A DNA stretch of 64,000 bases from Alkalihalobacillus sp. AL-G (GCF_030643805.1 NZ_CP094656.1:3844001-3908000); one strand, 5' to 3'; positions 1 through 8,992 are shown, counted from the stretch's first letter. The notes: generated by a model from the sequence alone, not told the origin. Translations and numbers: made by a program.

Positions 1-2
1 AA

Positions 3-1628
3 GCATTGTTAGCAGCTGCAAATGACCCAACTGTAGACTTAAGTCAGTTTGACCAGGAAGATCGTTATGATTTGAATGGTAATGGGGACTATCGTGAACC
101 AGACGGATTGATCGACCATTTGATGGTTGTTCATTCGAGTGTAGGCGAAGAAGCTGGTGGTGGACAGTTAGGTGAAGATGCAGTTTGGTCACACCGTTGG
201 TCACTAGCAGGACCTACAACGCTCCCTGGAACTGAAGCAGAAGTACCGTACTGGGGTGGAACTTTAGCTGCTTATGACTACACAATTGAACCTGCAGACG
301 GAGCAGCTGGGGTATTTGCCCACGAATACGGACACGATCTCGGTCTCCCGGATGAATATGATACAGTTTACTCTGGAGCGGGCGAACCAGTTTCATACTG
401 GTCAATCATGTCAAGCGGTAGTTGGGCAGGAACAATCCCAGGTACAGAGCCGACTGGATTCAGTCCATATGCAAGAGAATTTTTACACAACTCCATGCCA
501 GATAGTAACTGGTTAACTGGAACAACTATTAATGCAAATGACGTTACCAGTGAAGGAACAACTGTACTGCTTGACCAAGCAAACAGTAAAGGAACAAACA
601 ATGATGCAGTTCGAGTTGACTTGCCTGAAAAAGCGACCGTTATAAATACTCCTGCTGCTGGTTCCTATGAATATCATAGCGGCAAGGGGGATGAGATCGA
701 CCATAAGATGGTGACATCAGTCGATTTAACAAATGCGACAAATGCGACTCTTGATTATGATGCGTGGTATAATATCGAATCGAATTGGGACTTTGCAATG
801 GTTCAGGTATCCACTGATGATGGAGCAACCTGGGAATCGCTAACTACGCCGAATACAAGCTCCGATATCGTTTCCGATGGATATCCAGCAATCAAAGAAA
901 ACTTACCTGGCTATACCGGTTCAAGTAACGGATGGATTCATGAAAGCATCGACCTCAGCAATTATGCTGGTCAAGCAATCCTTGTACAATTCCGTTACAT
1001 GACTGACTGGGGGACGAACCTTAACGGACTTTATGTCGATAACATTAACGTAACCGTAGACGGCGCTCAAGTACTTAATGACGGTGCCGAGACTAATGAA
1101 AGTCCATTCAATTTTGGCGGGTTTGTAAAGGATGATGGTCAGTTCACATCGAACCACTATTATCTGCTTGAATGGAGATCCCATAACGGGGTAGACCAAG
1201 GACTCGCACACATCAGCCGAGGAGATAGTATCATGTCCCACAACCAAGGCCTTGTCGTCTGGTATGTCGATGAGTCTTACGATAACAACTGGACTGGTGT
1301 CCACCCTGGTGATGGATTCTTAGGAATAGTCGATGCGGATCAACACGCAAATTACTGGAGTGATAAAGCTGTCGGATCTACTCGTTACCAAGTACATGAC
1401 GCAGCATTCAGCTTGAACAAATCAGAAAAAATGTTTTTAGACTATCCTGGTCAATTCACTATGAAAGACAACTTCACAAAACGAAATCCGTTATTCGATG
1501 ACAGTGCTGACTGGAGCAATCCAGGCCTTGTCGACGCTGGACGTAATGTTCCAGAATACGGCTTGAAGTTCCGTGTTGTCGGTCAAAGTGATGACATGAC
1601 TGTAGGTAAAGTATTGATTTTCAAATAA
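3..1628 (+). CDS. Immune inhibitor A-type M6 metalloprotease, 3' part (5' end outside window)
   Basis: Secreted zinc endopeptidase of the InhA (peptidase M6) family, which degrades host or environmental proteins. The reading frame is open from the window edge, so the signal peptide and propeptide are missing and the first available start codon (TTG at 6) should not be taken as real. The zinc site is clear: HEYGH at about residues 107-111 of the visible part, followed by the family pattern GLPDEYD. A calcium-site-like stretch (DLNGNGDY) lies near the visible N-terminus. The part after about residue 225 (DHKMVTSVDLTN, then a DGATWESL segment) looks like the beta-sandwich domain usual in InhA. 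The C-terminus appears intact and a strong terminator follows within 35 bp. It is one of the few plus-strand genes. Family assignment is firm; the exact paralogue cannot be told. Confidence 0.92.
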   Translation, partial: ALLAAANDPTVDLSQFDQEDRYDLNGNGDYREPDGLIDHLMVVHSSVGEEAGGGQLGEDAVWSHRWSLAGPTTLPGTEAEVPYWGGTLAAYDYTIEPADGAAGVFAHEYGHDLGLPDEYDTVYSGAGEPVSYWSIMSSGSWAGTIPGTEPTGFSPYAREFLHNSMPDSNWLTGTTINANDVTSEGTTVLLDQANSKGTNNDAVRVDLPEKATVINTPAAGSYEYHSGKGDEIDHKMVTSVDLTNATNATLDYDAWYNIESNWDFAMVQVSTDDGATWESLTTPNTSSDIVSDGYPAIKENLPGYTGSSNGWIHESIDLSNYAGQAILVQFRYMTDWGTNLNGLYVDNINVTVDGAQVLNDGAETNESPFNFGGFVKDDGQFTSNHYYLLEWRSHNGVDQGLAHISRGDSIMSHNQGLVVWYVDESYDNNWTGVHPGDGFLGIVDADQHANYWSDKAVGSTRYQVHDAAFSLNKSEKMFLDYPGQFTMKDNFTKRNPLFDDSADWSNPGLVDAGRNVPEYGLKFRVVGQSDDMTVGKVLIFK

Positions 1629-1659
1629 AAAATCTGTCTTAAGTGAATTAAATTGAATG

Positions 1660-1709
1660 ATAACCCGAATTGTGGTCACTACAAAGTCCACATTCGGGTT
1701 ATTTTTTTT
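1660..1709 (+). terminator. Rho-independent terminator of the InhA-like gene
   Basis: Inverted repeat ATAACCCGAAT...ATTCGGGTTAT followed by a run of T on the plus strand, about 30 bp after the stop codon. Confidence 0.9.
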
Positions 1710-1744
1710 CGACAAATGTCGGGTAGTGACCACAGGCACCTGTC

Positions 1745-1782
1745 GAACAAAAGAAAGAAGCTCTGGAGTTTCCCCAGAGCTT
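1745..1782 (-). terminator. Terminator downstream of spoIIQ
   Basis: Hairpin AAGCTCTGG...CCAGAGCTT at 1758-1782. Read on the minus strand it is followed by a T-rich tract (1757-1745) just after the spoIIQ stop. With the preceding terminator it closes two convergent genes. Confidence 0.8.
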
Positions 1783-1805
1783 GTCTAATGTTCGTTTTGG
1801 ATTTG

Positions 1806-2744
1806 TTAGGCGCTTTCCGATACTCGGGAAGCGTCTGTTTGATCCTCGTCCTCAATTGAATTTTCCTGTGGTTGAGCGTCGTCAGTTTCATCAGCCGAGT
1901 CAGTTGAAGATCCCGTATCGGCACCTTCACCTTCAGGTTGGGTTCCATCATTCGTGTTTGCATCATCAGCTTCTGCTGGGTCAGATGTAACATCTTGATC
2001 AGCCTCAGCTTGATCCGTAGATGCTCCTTCATCCCCAACTGTACCTGCTTTTTCCTCTGCTGATTGCTTTTGATCCGGAATGTCAGTCACCGTTTTGTTG
2101 AAGTAATCTAATGGATTCACTGCGACTCCATCTTTACGTACCTCAAAGTGAACGTGAATTTTGGCTTCCTTATCAAGTAGGTTCATACCTGCAGTTCCAA
2201 GTACTTGTCCTTGCTTAATAGTGTCACCTTTTTCAACCTGAACATCCGCTAGACTAGAATAGTGTGTTACCACGCCGTTGTCATGTTCGATGTGTACGAC
2301 ATACCCAAGGAGTGGCTCCTGGTCAGCTTTTACGACTTTTCCGCTTAAGCTTGCCATCACATCAAATGGTTCACCGCTCTCAGTAGCATAGTTGATTCCT
2401 TTGTTCTGGAAGTAGGTATTATTATAGAATACGAGAGCTGCTTCTTGTTCTGCTGCAGATGCTTCACTGTCATAAAACTTCCTTTGAACGTTGACAGCCG
2501 CTTTATCCACTGGCGATTTGAACACTTCGGAATCTGAAACTGCTGGTACAGCTTCCTGGTCTTCAAAACCTGCTGGATCAGCTTCTTCATTAAGATTTTC
2601 GCCAATGCTGTTCTGATACCAGAGAACCGATGCTAAGATTACTGCTGCGAACCCAAGATATACTGCTGGATAAATCCAACGCTTCTTTTTGTACCACTTT
2701 GTGTTTAGAGGACGAACGGATTTTTTGTTTTCTTCTTCTCTCAT
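1806..2744 (-). CDS. spoIIQ: Stage II sporulation protein Q (SpoIIQ), M23/LytM-like
   Basis: Forespore membrane protein that pairs with mother-cell SpoIIIAH during engulfment and forms the feeding-tube channel. The 312-residue protein has a short basic cytoplasmic N-terminus, one membrane segment at about residues 23-42, then a LytM fold at about 110-220 (VMASLSGKVVKA, GYVVHIEHDNG, HVHFEVRKDG). The first metal-binding motif, normally HxGID in active M23 peptidases, reads KGINYA here: both the His and the Asp are lost while the HVHFE motif remains. A dead peptidase site is also known for B. subtilis SpoIIQ, so this is expected rather than decay. From about residue 235 to the end is a long acidic tail rich in Asp, Glu, Ala and Thr. 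The SD GAGGTGA lies 7 nt before the ATG. Expression is probably SigF-dependent (see promoter). Confidence 0.93.
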   Translation of the reverse strand: MREEENKKSVRPLNTKWYKKKRWIYPAVYLGFAAVILASVLWYQNSIGENLNEEADPAGFEDQEAVPAVSDSEVFKSPVDKAAVNVQRKFYDSEASAAEQEAALVFYNNTYFQNKGINYATESGEPFDVMASLSGKVVKADQEPLLGYVVHIEHDNGVVTHYSSLADVQVEKGDTIKQGQVLGTAGMNLLDKEAKIHVHFEVRKDGVAVNPLDYFNKTVTDIPDQKQSAEEKAGTVGDEGASTDQAEADQDVTSDPAEADDANTNDGTQPEGEGADTGSSTDSADETDDAQPQENSIEDEDQTDASRVSESA

Positions 2745-2763
2745 TTGTCATCACCTCAGCAAC

Positions 2764-2792
2764 ATTGTGGGCAGAATTCTTGGATTCTATAC
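2764..2792 (-). promoter_or_regulatory. SigF promoter of spoIIQ
   Basis: Minus strand GTATA (2788-2792), 15-nt spacer, then GCCCACAAT (2764-2772), matching the SigF pattern GyATA-N15-GGnnAnAnT. This leaves a leader of only about 12 nt containing the SD. The spoIIR promoter has the same geometry. Confidence 0.75.
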
Positions 2793-3095
2793 ATTTTAGT
2801 AACATTTTCCTGAATATTTTTTCGACAAACAGGGGAAAGTAACAGGTTATTTATAAAAAGAGGCTTTATTTCGGGTTAAAAACAGGGTTTAAGTTAATTA
2901 GAGGAAGACATTTAAACGATGTATTGGACATTTATTAAGGAATAAAAAGAGATGGTTCGTTTTCTGTGTAAAAATCATTCGTTAAATGCAATTTTAGAAG
3001 AAAAATCAAATTACTATTGAATTAAACTGACGTTTTGGGTGAATTATTCACTTCCACCTGATCTAATAACGATAATTCAAACATGGATTCCGATA
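2793..3095. other. Intergenic spacer upstream of spoIIQ
   Basis: AT-rich sequence between the spoIIQ promoter and the 21-bp repeat array. No gene, RNA motif or terminator was recognised. Confidence 0.6.
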
Positions 3096-3195
3096 TATCA
3101 ACCACGAATGGAAATATATCTACCACGCAATCCATTTTATCAACCACAAATCGAATTATATCGACCACTGAACACAATATATCGACCACGCATAG
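3096..3195. repeat. Five 21-bp degenerate tandem repeats
   Basis: The core TATCnACCAC recurs at 3096, 3117, 3138, 3159 and 3180, exactly 21 bp apart; the flanks between cores vary. On the minus strand the core reads GTGGTnGATA. The array lies outside both neighbouring transcripts, between the spoIID terminator and the spoIIQ promoter. Short open frames across it (VVDI or ISTT repeats) are a by-product of the period being divisible by three. Confidence 0.88.
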
Positions 3196-3318
3196 TAATA
3201 AGGTCCTGAAATCACTTCTCATTCTTGCTGAAAAATCATATCGTTACCTAATGCACAAAGGAAGCTCAGCAATCGCCGAGCCGTTGTCATAATAAAGCCT
3301 TGTACTTATTCTACGCGC

Positions 3319-3353
3319 AAAAAACCACAGCCTCCCTCATCGGAAGCTGTGGT
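3319..3353 (-). terminator. Terminator of spoIID
   Basis: Stem ACCACAGC(TT)CC paired with GGAGGCTGTGGT on the minus strand, followed by TTTTTT (complement of 3319-3324). It begins 18 bp after the spoIID stop. Confidence 0.88.
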
Positions 3354-3370
3354 CACTTTTCACGATCAAA

Positions 3371-4390
3371 TTAGTTCAGTTTTGCAGTGTAGGCTTTCGT
3401 ATCTGTTATGCTGACGCCATTGTAATAGTGTTTCACAATTTCCTTATATGTTTTTCCTGCTTTCGCCATCCCATTTGCGCCGTATTGACTCATACCGACA
3501 CCGTGGCCGTATCCTCTTGTTTGCACAATGACTTTATCATCCTTCTTAACCATCGTAAAGTCGGTGGACCTCAATTCTAGACCGTCTCGTATATCTCTTC
3601 CATTTAATTTTTTTCCATCGATTTCAATCATATCGATGTAGTTTCCAGATGTTCGTGACAATACCTTTCCGATTTCTCCGTCATCTTTCAACTGAACATT
3701 CAGCTTTTGCTCAACTAATGAAACGGGGAGTACATGTTTATACGTATATTTCGGTGATTGCTTATCCCATGGACTTTCCACACTTTTTAAATAAGGAAAG
3801 GCAGTCGAGTAGTAATCCTCTGAATTCTGGGTAAATCCATTGCTCGTCGAAAAGAATAACGCATCGATAGGCTTTCCTTCGTAAGTGATGACCTTTCCTT
3901 CTGTTTCCTTTACCGCTTTTGCTATTTTGTTGATTTTCCACGCGTAATCCTCTGGCCATATTTGCTTCAGTTCCTCGTCGCTTTTATATACCTGATGCAT
4001 TTTTGTGTCGGTAACATCCGCACCTTCAGGTAAATTCAAGTCTGTTTCATGTAAAAGCATTTTAATAATATAAGTGCGAGCGGTCAGTGCCTGTGCCTTT
4101 AACGCCTGCATTTCAAAGTCTGCTGGCATTTCTGCTGCTACGACTCCTTTTACATACTCTTCAAGCGGAAGCGTATCGACTTGCTTAGCATCCGTTCGAT
4201 AAACGGAGACATCGACAGATGAATTAAAGACAATCGGTTGACTTACAGGTACACTCTCAACCTTAGGCGAGACGGTAGAAATCGATTTTCCGTTAAATGG
4301 TAATACAAGTAAGGACGGAATCAGCAATATTAACGTCATTAGTCCAAATATAATAAAATAAAAAGGTTTCCGGTTTCGAATAGGCTTCAT
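3371..4390 (-). CDS. spoIID: Stage II sporulation protein D (SpoIID)
   Basis: Membrane-anchored lytic transglycosylase of the mother cell that, with SpoIIM and SpoIIP, degrades septal peptidoglycan to drive engulfment. The protein of 339 residues has one N-terminal membrane anchor (about residues 12-32) and then the SpoIID domain. It contains the family signature AAEMPADFEMQALKAQ, whose first Glu aligns with the catalytic acid of the family, and the C-terminal motif GYGHGVGMSQYGANGMA. I place the start at the ATG at 4390 rather than the adjacent upstream TTG because GGGGG lies 6 nt before this ATG. It sits between murA1 and spoIIQ as in other bacilli. SigE control is expected from the family, but I could not locate a convincing SigE promoter. 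Confidence 0.95.
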   Translation of the reverse strand: MKPIRNRKPFYFIIFGLMTLILLIPSLLVLPFNGKSISTVSPKVESVPVSQPIVFNSSVDVSVYRTDAKQVDTLPLEEYVKGVVAAEMPADFEMQALKAQALTARTYIIKMLLHETDLNLPEGADVTDTKMHQVYKSDEELKQIWPEDYAWKINKIAKAVKETEGKVITYEGKPIDALFFSTSNGFTQNSEDYYSTAFPYLKSVESPWDKQSPKYTYKHVLPVSLVEQKLNVQLKDDGEIGKVLSRTSGNYIDMIEIDGKKLNGRDIRDGLELRSTDFTMVKKDDKVIVQTRGYGHGVGMSQYGANGMAKAGKTYKEIVKHYYNGVSITDTKAYTAKLN

Positions 4391-4530
4391 CAAATTCCCC
4401 CAATATAGTGCGTTTTATAGTATAGCTTATGGGGGTGGACAACCTTTTAGAACATTTTTGAACGTATTCATCAGTCATATTTAAAGCGGAGATAAGGAAG
4501 GTTGGCCTCACGGTGAGTACACACTTATGG
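4391..4530. other. Spacer upstream of spoIID
   Basis: Region expected to hold the spoIID promoter. A SigE-like -10 (TATACTAT on the minus strand near 4420) is visible but no acceptable -35 accompanies it, so I do not call a promoter. Confidence 0.4.
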
Positions 4531-4627
4531 TTTATAGAAAAAATCCAGCGAAACCCTCCCTATGAACGGTTCATACTTATTGTTTGAAGCCAGAATCCAC
4601 ATAAACCCTCGTTATGATCAGTTTATA
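4531..4627. repeat. Two diverged direct repeats with 52-bp spacing
   Basis: Two 45-nt segments (4531-4575 and 4583-4627) share about three quarters of their positions, including AATCCA and AAACCCTC, and begin 52 bp apart. The first contains a near-perfect dyad TATGAACGGTTCATA; in the second it is degraded. The period matches the arrays near 18.1, 29.1 and 47.0 kb although the sequence differs. Confidence 0.65.
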
Positions 4628-4686
4628 ACATACTAAATTGAGGATTTTCTTTGTGCAAATCTTCCTCTTGAAATCTATATCAACGT

Positions 4687-4720
4687 AAAAAAAGCCGCCC
4701 TCAGACAAGTGGACGACTTT
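4687..4720 (-). terminator. Terminator of murA1
   Basis: On the minus strand AAAGTCGTCC...GGGCGGCTTT forms a stem with G-T pairs and is followed by TTTTTTT; it starts 17 bp after the murA1 stop. Confidence 0.8.
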
Positions 4721-4736
4721 CATCACCATTATAAAA

Positions 4737-6059
4737 TTATGCCATATTCGGCTTTGCTTTAAGCTGAGCAGTTGTAGCTTCCTTCGCCACTTCCTCAATT
4801 TCTTCCTTCACTCGTTCAACATCTGCACCTAGAGCAGACAGCTTGCCTGTAAAGTCTACGTACCCTCGATCAAGATGATGGAGTTCAGTGACACGCGTAT
4901 ACCCATCAGCAATCAGACCGGCTAAGATCAGCGCTGCCCCAGCACGTAAGTCCGTCGCAGCCACTTCTGCCCCTTGGAGCTGTGCGGGTCCATTGATGAC
5001 AGCTGAACGTCCTTCGATTTTAATATCACCATTCATACGTCGAAATTCTTCCACATGCATAAAGCGGTTTTCAAAAACGGTTTCTGTGATGACACTTGTA
5101 CCGTTTGCAGCTAATAGCAGTGCCATCATCTGCGACTGAAGATCTGTAGGGAATCCTGGATGTGGCATCGTTTTAATATCTACTGGCTTTAAAGTCTCTG
5201 GCCCGATGATACGCAGACCAGTTTCTGTTTCTTCAATCTTGACACCTGTTTCTTCCAGCTTCGCAACTAGAGGTGTGAGGTGTTCCTGTACAGCGTTTTC
5301 GATCGTAACATCTCCACCGGTAATCGCTGCGGCAACCATAAAGGTACCTGCTTCAATACGGTCTGCGATGACAGAATGTTCTGCTGCATGCATTTCCGGA
5401 ACGCCTTCTATACGGATCGTACCTGTTCCAGCACCTCGTACTTTCGCGCCCATTGCATTCAAATAGTTCGCAAGACAGACAATTTCAGGTTCTTTCGCAA
5501 CATTTTCAAGGATAGTCGTGCCTTTAGCCAGGGATGCGGCCATCATGATGTTTTCGGTAGCGCCGACACTTGGAAAATCAAGATAAATCTTCGCGCCTTG
5601 AAGACGGCCGTCTACACGCGCTTCAATAAAACCGTTCCCGATCTTAACCTTTGCACCCATTGCTTCAAATCCTTTTAAGTGCTGATCAATCGGGCGTGAT
5701 CCAATCGCACAGCCTCCTGGGAGTGCAATTCGAGCAATCCCTACTCGTGCCAGCAATGGGCCCATTACGAGAAATGATGCTCGCATTTTTCGAACATATT
5801 CAAATGGTGCTTCAGTTTTCAACGGTTCACTTGCGTTTACCTTTATCTGATTGTTTGAATACTCAGCATTCACATTTAAATAACGTAATACTTCTTGAAT
5901 TGTGTACACATCCGCTAGGGCCGGCACCTCCGAGATTGTGCTTGTGCCTTGACGAGCTAAGATGGATGCTGCGATGACAGGCAGTACGGCATTTTTTGCT
6001 CCTTCTACTTTGATGGAACCTTCTAACCGCCTACCACCACGGACGATGATTTTTTCCAA
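4737..6059 (-). CDS. murA: UDP-N-acetylglucosamine 1-carboxyvinyltransferase (MurA1)
   Basis: Cytoplasmic enzyme that transfers enolpyruvate from PEP to UDP-GlcNAc, the first committed step of peptidoglycan synthesis. All hallmarks are present: K22-N23 (GAKNAV), the catalytic loop [14 protein letters not shown] with Cys117 (the fosfomycin target), and the repeated EPT-fold inside-out barrel over the whole length. I chose the TTG at 6059 as start, giving MEKIIVRGG as in homologues, because GGAGGGG lies 6 nt upstream; the more upstream TTG at 6080 would place this SD inside the coding region. The C-terminal 30 residues ([14 protein letters not shown]) extend slightly beyond the usual family end. 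A second copy, murA2, lies at 55.8 kb. Next upstream is ywmB, 35 bp away, probably cotranscribed. Confidence 0.95.
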   Translation of the reverse strand: MEKIIVRGGRRLEGSIKVEGAKNAVLPVIAASILARQGTSTISEVPALADVYTIQEVLRYLNVNAEYSNNQIKVNASEPLKTEAPFEYVRKMRASFLVMGPLLARVGIARIALPGGCAIGSRPIDQHLKGFEAMGAKVKIGNGFIEARVDGRLQGAKIYLDFPSVGATENIMMAASLAKGTTILENVAKEPEIVCLANYLNAMGAKVRGAGTGTIRIEGVPEMHAAEHSVIADRIEAGTFMVAAAITGGDVTIENAVQEHLTPLVAKLEETGVKIEETETGLRIIGPETLKPVDIKTMPHPGFPTDLQSQMMALLLAANGTSVITETVFENRFMHVEEFRRMNGDIKIEGRSAVINGPAQLQGAEVAATDLRAGAALILAGLIADGYTRVTELHHLDRGYVDFTGKLSALGADVERVKEEIEEVAKEATTAQLKAKPNMA

Positions 6060-6094
6060 CGTATTCCCCTCCGCGTCCAATTTCTATATTTATA

Positions 6095-6844
6095 TTAATA
6101 TTCAGTCGTTATAATCGGTGTTCCTATTGTAATGGTTGTCTTTCCGCCTATTCCGTGAGTTCGTAATCCTATTTGTAAGTTCATCTTTTGCTGATCTGTT
6201 AAAATTGAGTGCTTCCATTGGTCAGTATATGCTGATAAGGACAGAAATGTCTCTTCATATAATGCTTCGACTGTAGTAGCGTTGAATGACTGAACGAGTT
6301 GTTTCGCCATTTTCTGCAAAACAATATCAATTGTACCAGAGTCTGTCCCTTGTACACAAGTATAAATAGAAGGGGATTCACCTAAAAACCACTGGACTTT
6401 CTTCCTGAATTCAGGTTTGAATGAATCCCAAACCTGAGAATTCCAGTCGTGTCCTTCAACTTCATAAATAATGTACGTTTTATACTGTTTTTTGTGGGGG
6501 TATGCGAACACGGAGACTCGTTCCTTGATTCCTGATGAATGGATGTTGAAACCAGTGACACTCCAATGTTCATTCGACTCGATAATTTTCTCCCAGTTGA
6601 AGCTTGGCGATTTTGCCTGCAGGCTTTCTACAACATTCACATACCCAGTAAAGTCAGATACAAAACCAGATGTCGATTTACCGTATAAAGACCAGTTCTT
6701 GATGTCGATATCTGATTGTTGCATCACACTGGTAATCTGCACTAAAGCTTGATCATTCCAATTACTTTGTTTCGCCTGTGCTCCTGAAAAACATGCAAGC
6801 AAAATCGTCAACATTAAACCAGTCATAAGAACTTTTTTCCCCAT
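6095..6844 (-). CDS. ywmB: YwmB family secreted protein (TATA-box-binding-like fold)
   Basis: Protein of 249 residues with a cleavable signal peptide (MGKKVLMTGLMLTILLAC, cleavage probably after AQA near residue 24). The rest matches the YwmB family, whose solved members have a TATA-box-binding-protein-like fold; no enzymatic role is established for the family as far as I know. The position directly upstream of murA1 and spoIID is the conserved location in bacilli. The SD GGAGTGAAGG precedes the ATG. Signal peptide and context point to a mother-cell or envelope role during growth or sporulation, which is inference. Confidence 0.85.
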   Translation of the reverse strand: MGKKVLMTGLMLTILLACFSGAQAKQSNWNDQALVQITSVMQQSDIDIKNWSLYGKSTSGFVSDFTGYVNVVESLQAKSPSFNWEKIIESNEHWSVTGFNIHSSGIKERVSVFAYPHKKQYKTYIIYEVEGHDWNSQVWDSFKPEFRKKVQWFLGESPSIYTCVQGTDSGTIDIVLQKMAKQLVQSFNATTVEALYEETFLSLSAYTDQWKHSILTDQQKMNLQIGLRTHGIGGKTTITIGTPIITTEY

Positions 6845-6949
6845 CTTCCTTCACTCCTCTCCTTATTACCATTTTGGCCAGGAGAGAGGTGTTCATACAT
6901 GGAAGATGTAGTCAAGTTCCGACAGATTATTTTTACGGGCAAAATAATG

Positions 6950-6974
6950 AAAAAAGCAGACTTCGGCTATGCTT
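6950..6974 (-). terminator. Possible weak terminator after ywzB
   Basis: On the minus strand AAGCA...TGCTT with an inner GC-rich part, followed by TTTTTT, 45 bp past the ywzB stop. The stem is short, so support is modest. Confidence 0.4.
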
Positions 6975-7019
6975 CTAAAATATTGGGTTTCCTCTTATCG
7001 AGAAGCCGTTTTCCCTTGC

Positions 7020-7250
7020 TTAAAGTAGAAGTCTAAGCTGCAGGGACCACGAGAGATAGTTTAAAAAGAAGGTACTGACCAATGAAGAAATTGCAATTGT
7101 AAGCAAGATCATGATTACACGAGCTTGCTGTACGTTTCCCTTTTTTATAAACTTTTCAAAATGAATACCTTGAATGGCCCACCACGTAATCACAACAAAT
7201 AAAATGTTGACGAGGATGTTTAATAACGCTTGTTGTCCAAATGGAACCAT
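7020..7250 (-). CDS. ywzB: DUF1146 family small membrane protein (YwzB-like)
   Basis: Small integral membrane protein of 76 residues with two predicted membrane helices (about residues 8-25 and 45-65) separated by a basic loop (EKFIKKGNVQQAR). It resembles the DUF1146/YwzB family found at this locus in bacilli, downstream of complex I or ATP synthase and upstream of ywmB. The ATG at 7250 (MVPFGQQALL) is preferred over the in-frame TTG at 7280 because GGGGG lies 7 nt before it. No function is known for the family. Confidence 0.75.
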   Translation of the reverse strand: MVPFGQQALLNILVNILFVVITWWAIQGIHFEKFIKKGNVQQARVIMILLTIAISSLVSTFFLNYLSWSLQLRLLL

Positions 7251-7442
7251 TGAAAGACCCCCAAACCGTATGTATTCCAACTAACCCTTTCGACAAAACC
7301 TTCCATTATCCTTCATTCTTTTTTATAAGATCGTTATTATTTCAACAAATTCATCCTTTTGTCCTATTAATCCGCTATTTCCCGAGAAATATTCGACTTT
7401 TTTATTCGACAGGTGACTGTCAGTTCGTCAAACTTGTCGAAT

Positions 7443-7478
7443 AAAAAAACACCTGAAAGCTCGATGCTTTCAGGTGTT
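7443..7478 (-). terminator. Terminator of the nuo operon
   Basis: Perfect 13-bp stem AACACCTGAAAGC/GCTTTCAGGTGTT with a 5-nt loop, followed on the minus strand by TTTTTTT; it starts 14 bp after the nuoN stop. Confidence 0.95.
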
Positions 7479-7492
7479 CTAGATTTGAATCT

Positions 7493-8992
7493 TTATTTTG
7501 GTGGTGCAAACAGATCGTTCATGCTAAATCCAGAATGGAAGAAGTCGAGTGCTGCTGACGGATAAATACCGAACAACAATGTTCCGACCGTACAAATAAC
7601 GATCACAATAATGAGCCCGATCGATGGACGGATCCGATCGTCGATGCCTTTTCGGAAATAAATCTGGACCAACACATTAAAATAGTACACATATGAGACG
7701 ACTGTTGTGGCAATCATCACGGATGCGAGGATGTAATGTCCAGTTCCGAGTGCACTCATGAAGATTCCGAATTTACCAATGAATCCTGCAGTAAATGGAA
7801 GCCCTGCAAGAGAGATGATGAATACCGCCATCATAAATGCAGTCAATGGGGCTCTCTTATTCAAACCAGCAAATGCCGTAAAGTCTTCCGATTTCTCCCG
7901 TTCTGTCACGAATTGGATCACCGCGAAGGCTCCGATATTCATCAATAAGTACGCAAGCAAGTAAAACCATGTCGTTTTAAACACGATCGAAGACAACGAT
8001 ACGAATGGAACGAGCACGTAGCCTGCGTGAGCAATGCTTGAATAGGCGAACATGCGCTTGATATTCCGTTGTCTCAAAGCAACGACATTTCCGATAATCA
8101 TTGTCAAGCCAGCGATTATCGCGATATATGGCTGTATGTCCAACAGGACTTCATTATGCCATCCACGGGACCCCAAGAAAATGACAAGGAATATTTTTAA
8201 AATCAATGTAAATCCAGCCATTTTTGAAACGACGCTTAAGAATGTCGTTACTGGTGTTGGAGAACCTTGGTAAACATCCGGCGCCCACATATGGAACGGG
8301 GCAGCGGAAATTTTAAAGGACAATCCCACAAACATCATGACAAATGCCATTACGACTAAAAATCCATTTGCCTCGACGCGAGGGTCGGCCAGCATCTCAC
8401 TGATTCGGTATAGATTTGTTTGGCCGGTCAACCCATAAATATAGCTCATCCCGAACAAGGTAATCGCTGTGGCAATCCCGCCGTTCACGACATATTTAAA
8501 GGCTGCTTCGTTCGAATGCAGATTTTTCTTTCGCATTCCAGCTAAAATATAAGAAGAAATCGATAGCAGCTCGAGACCGACGAACAACGTGATGAGGTCG
8601 GCACTGGATGCCATCATCATTGCCCCTAATAATGCTGTTAACAAGAGATAATAAAATTCCCCTCGGTATGCCCAATTGCTCTCGCCTTCAAAATCAAAGG
8701 CAAGTAACAAAATCATTGCTGTCGCTACTAAAAACAGCAGCTTAAAAGCAAGCGCAAATGAATCGAAGCGGTACGTATCCATGAGGATGCTCGATACCGG
8801 ATCCCCGATTTGCAAGACGCCAAACACAATGGCGATGATGATCCCTGCCAGCCCGAGTAAGGCTAATGGCTTCCGACTTGCTTTATCAGGCATGAACAAA
8901 TCAATCAGCGACAACAGTATGGCGGCAATCAAGATCGTGAATTCAGGGGCCATGATCTCCCAGTTAAAGCTTAGCAGTCTTTCTAAGTTCAT
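7493..8992 (-). CDS. nuoN: NADH-quinone oxidoreductase subunit N
   Basis: Antiporter-like membrane subunit of complex I, one of three proton-channel modules. The 499-residue protein consists almost entirely of hydrophobic helices (about 14), with the Mrp-antiporter signature region (VVNGGIATAITLFGMSYIYG, ISAAPFHMWAPDVYQG). The His-bearing KISAAPFHMWAPD stretch is the typical proton-path segment. It is the last gene of the operon: its ATG overlaps the nuoM stop (ATGA) and a strong terminator follows. Length and motifs are normal for the family. Confidence 0.97.
   Translation of the reverse strand: MNLERLLSFNWEIMAPEFTILIAAILLSLIDLFMPDKASRKPLALLGLAGIIIAIVFGVLQIGDPVSSILMDTYRFDSFALAFKLLFLVATAMILLLAFDFEGESNWAYRGEFYYLLLTALLGAMMMASSADLITLFVGLELLSISSYILAGMRKKNLHSNEAAFKYVVNGGIATAITLFGMSYIYGLTGQTNLYRISEMLADPRVEANGFLVVMAFVMMFVGLSFKISAAPFHMWAPDVYQGSPTPVTTFLSVVSKMAGFTLILKIFLVIFLGSRGWHNEVLLDIQPYIAIIAGLTMIIGNVVALRQRNIKRMFAYSSIAHAGYVLVPFVSLSSIVFKTTWFYLLAYLLMNIGAFAVIQFVTEREKSEDFTAFAGLNKRAPLTAFMMAVFIISLAGLPFTAGFIGKFGIFMSALGTGHYILASVMIATTVVSYVYYFNVLVQIYFRKGIDDRIRPSIGLIIVIVICTVGTLLFGIYPSAALDFFHSGFSMNDLFAPPK

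Noticed and set aside
3022-3292. Open frames with VVDI (minus) or ISTT (plus) heptapeptide repeats
   Set aside because: They arise from the 21-bp repeat period, which is a multiple of three; no SD and no conserved start.
4400-4440. SigE promoter of spoIID
   Set aside because: A -10-like TATACTAT is present on the minus strand but no ATATT-type -35 lies at the required distance.
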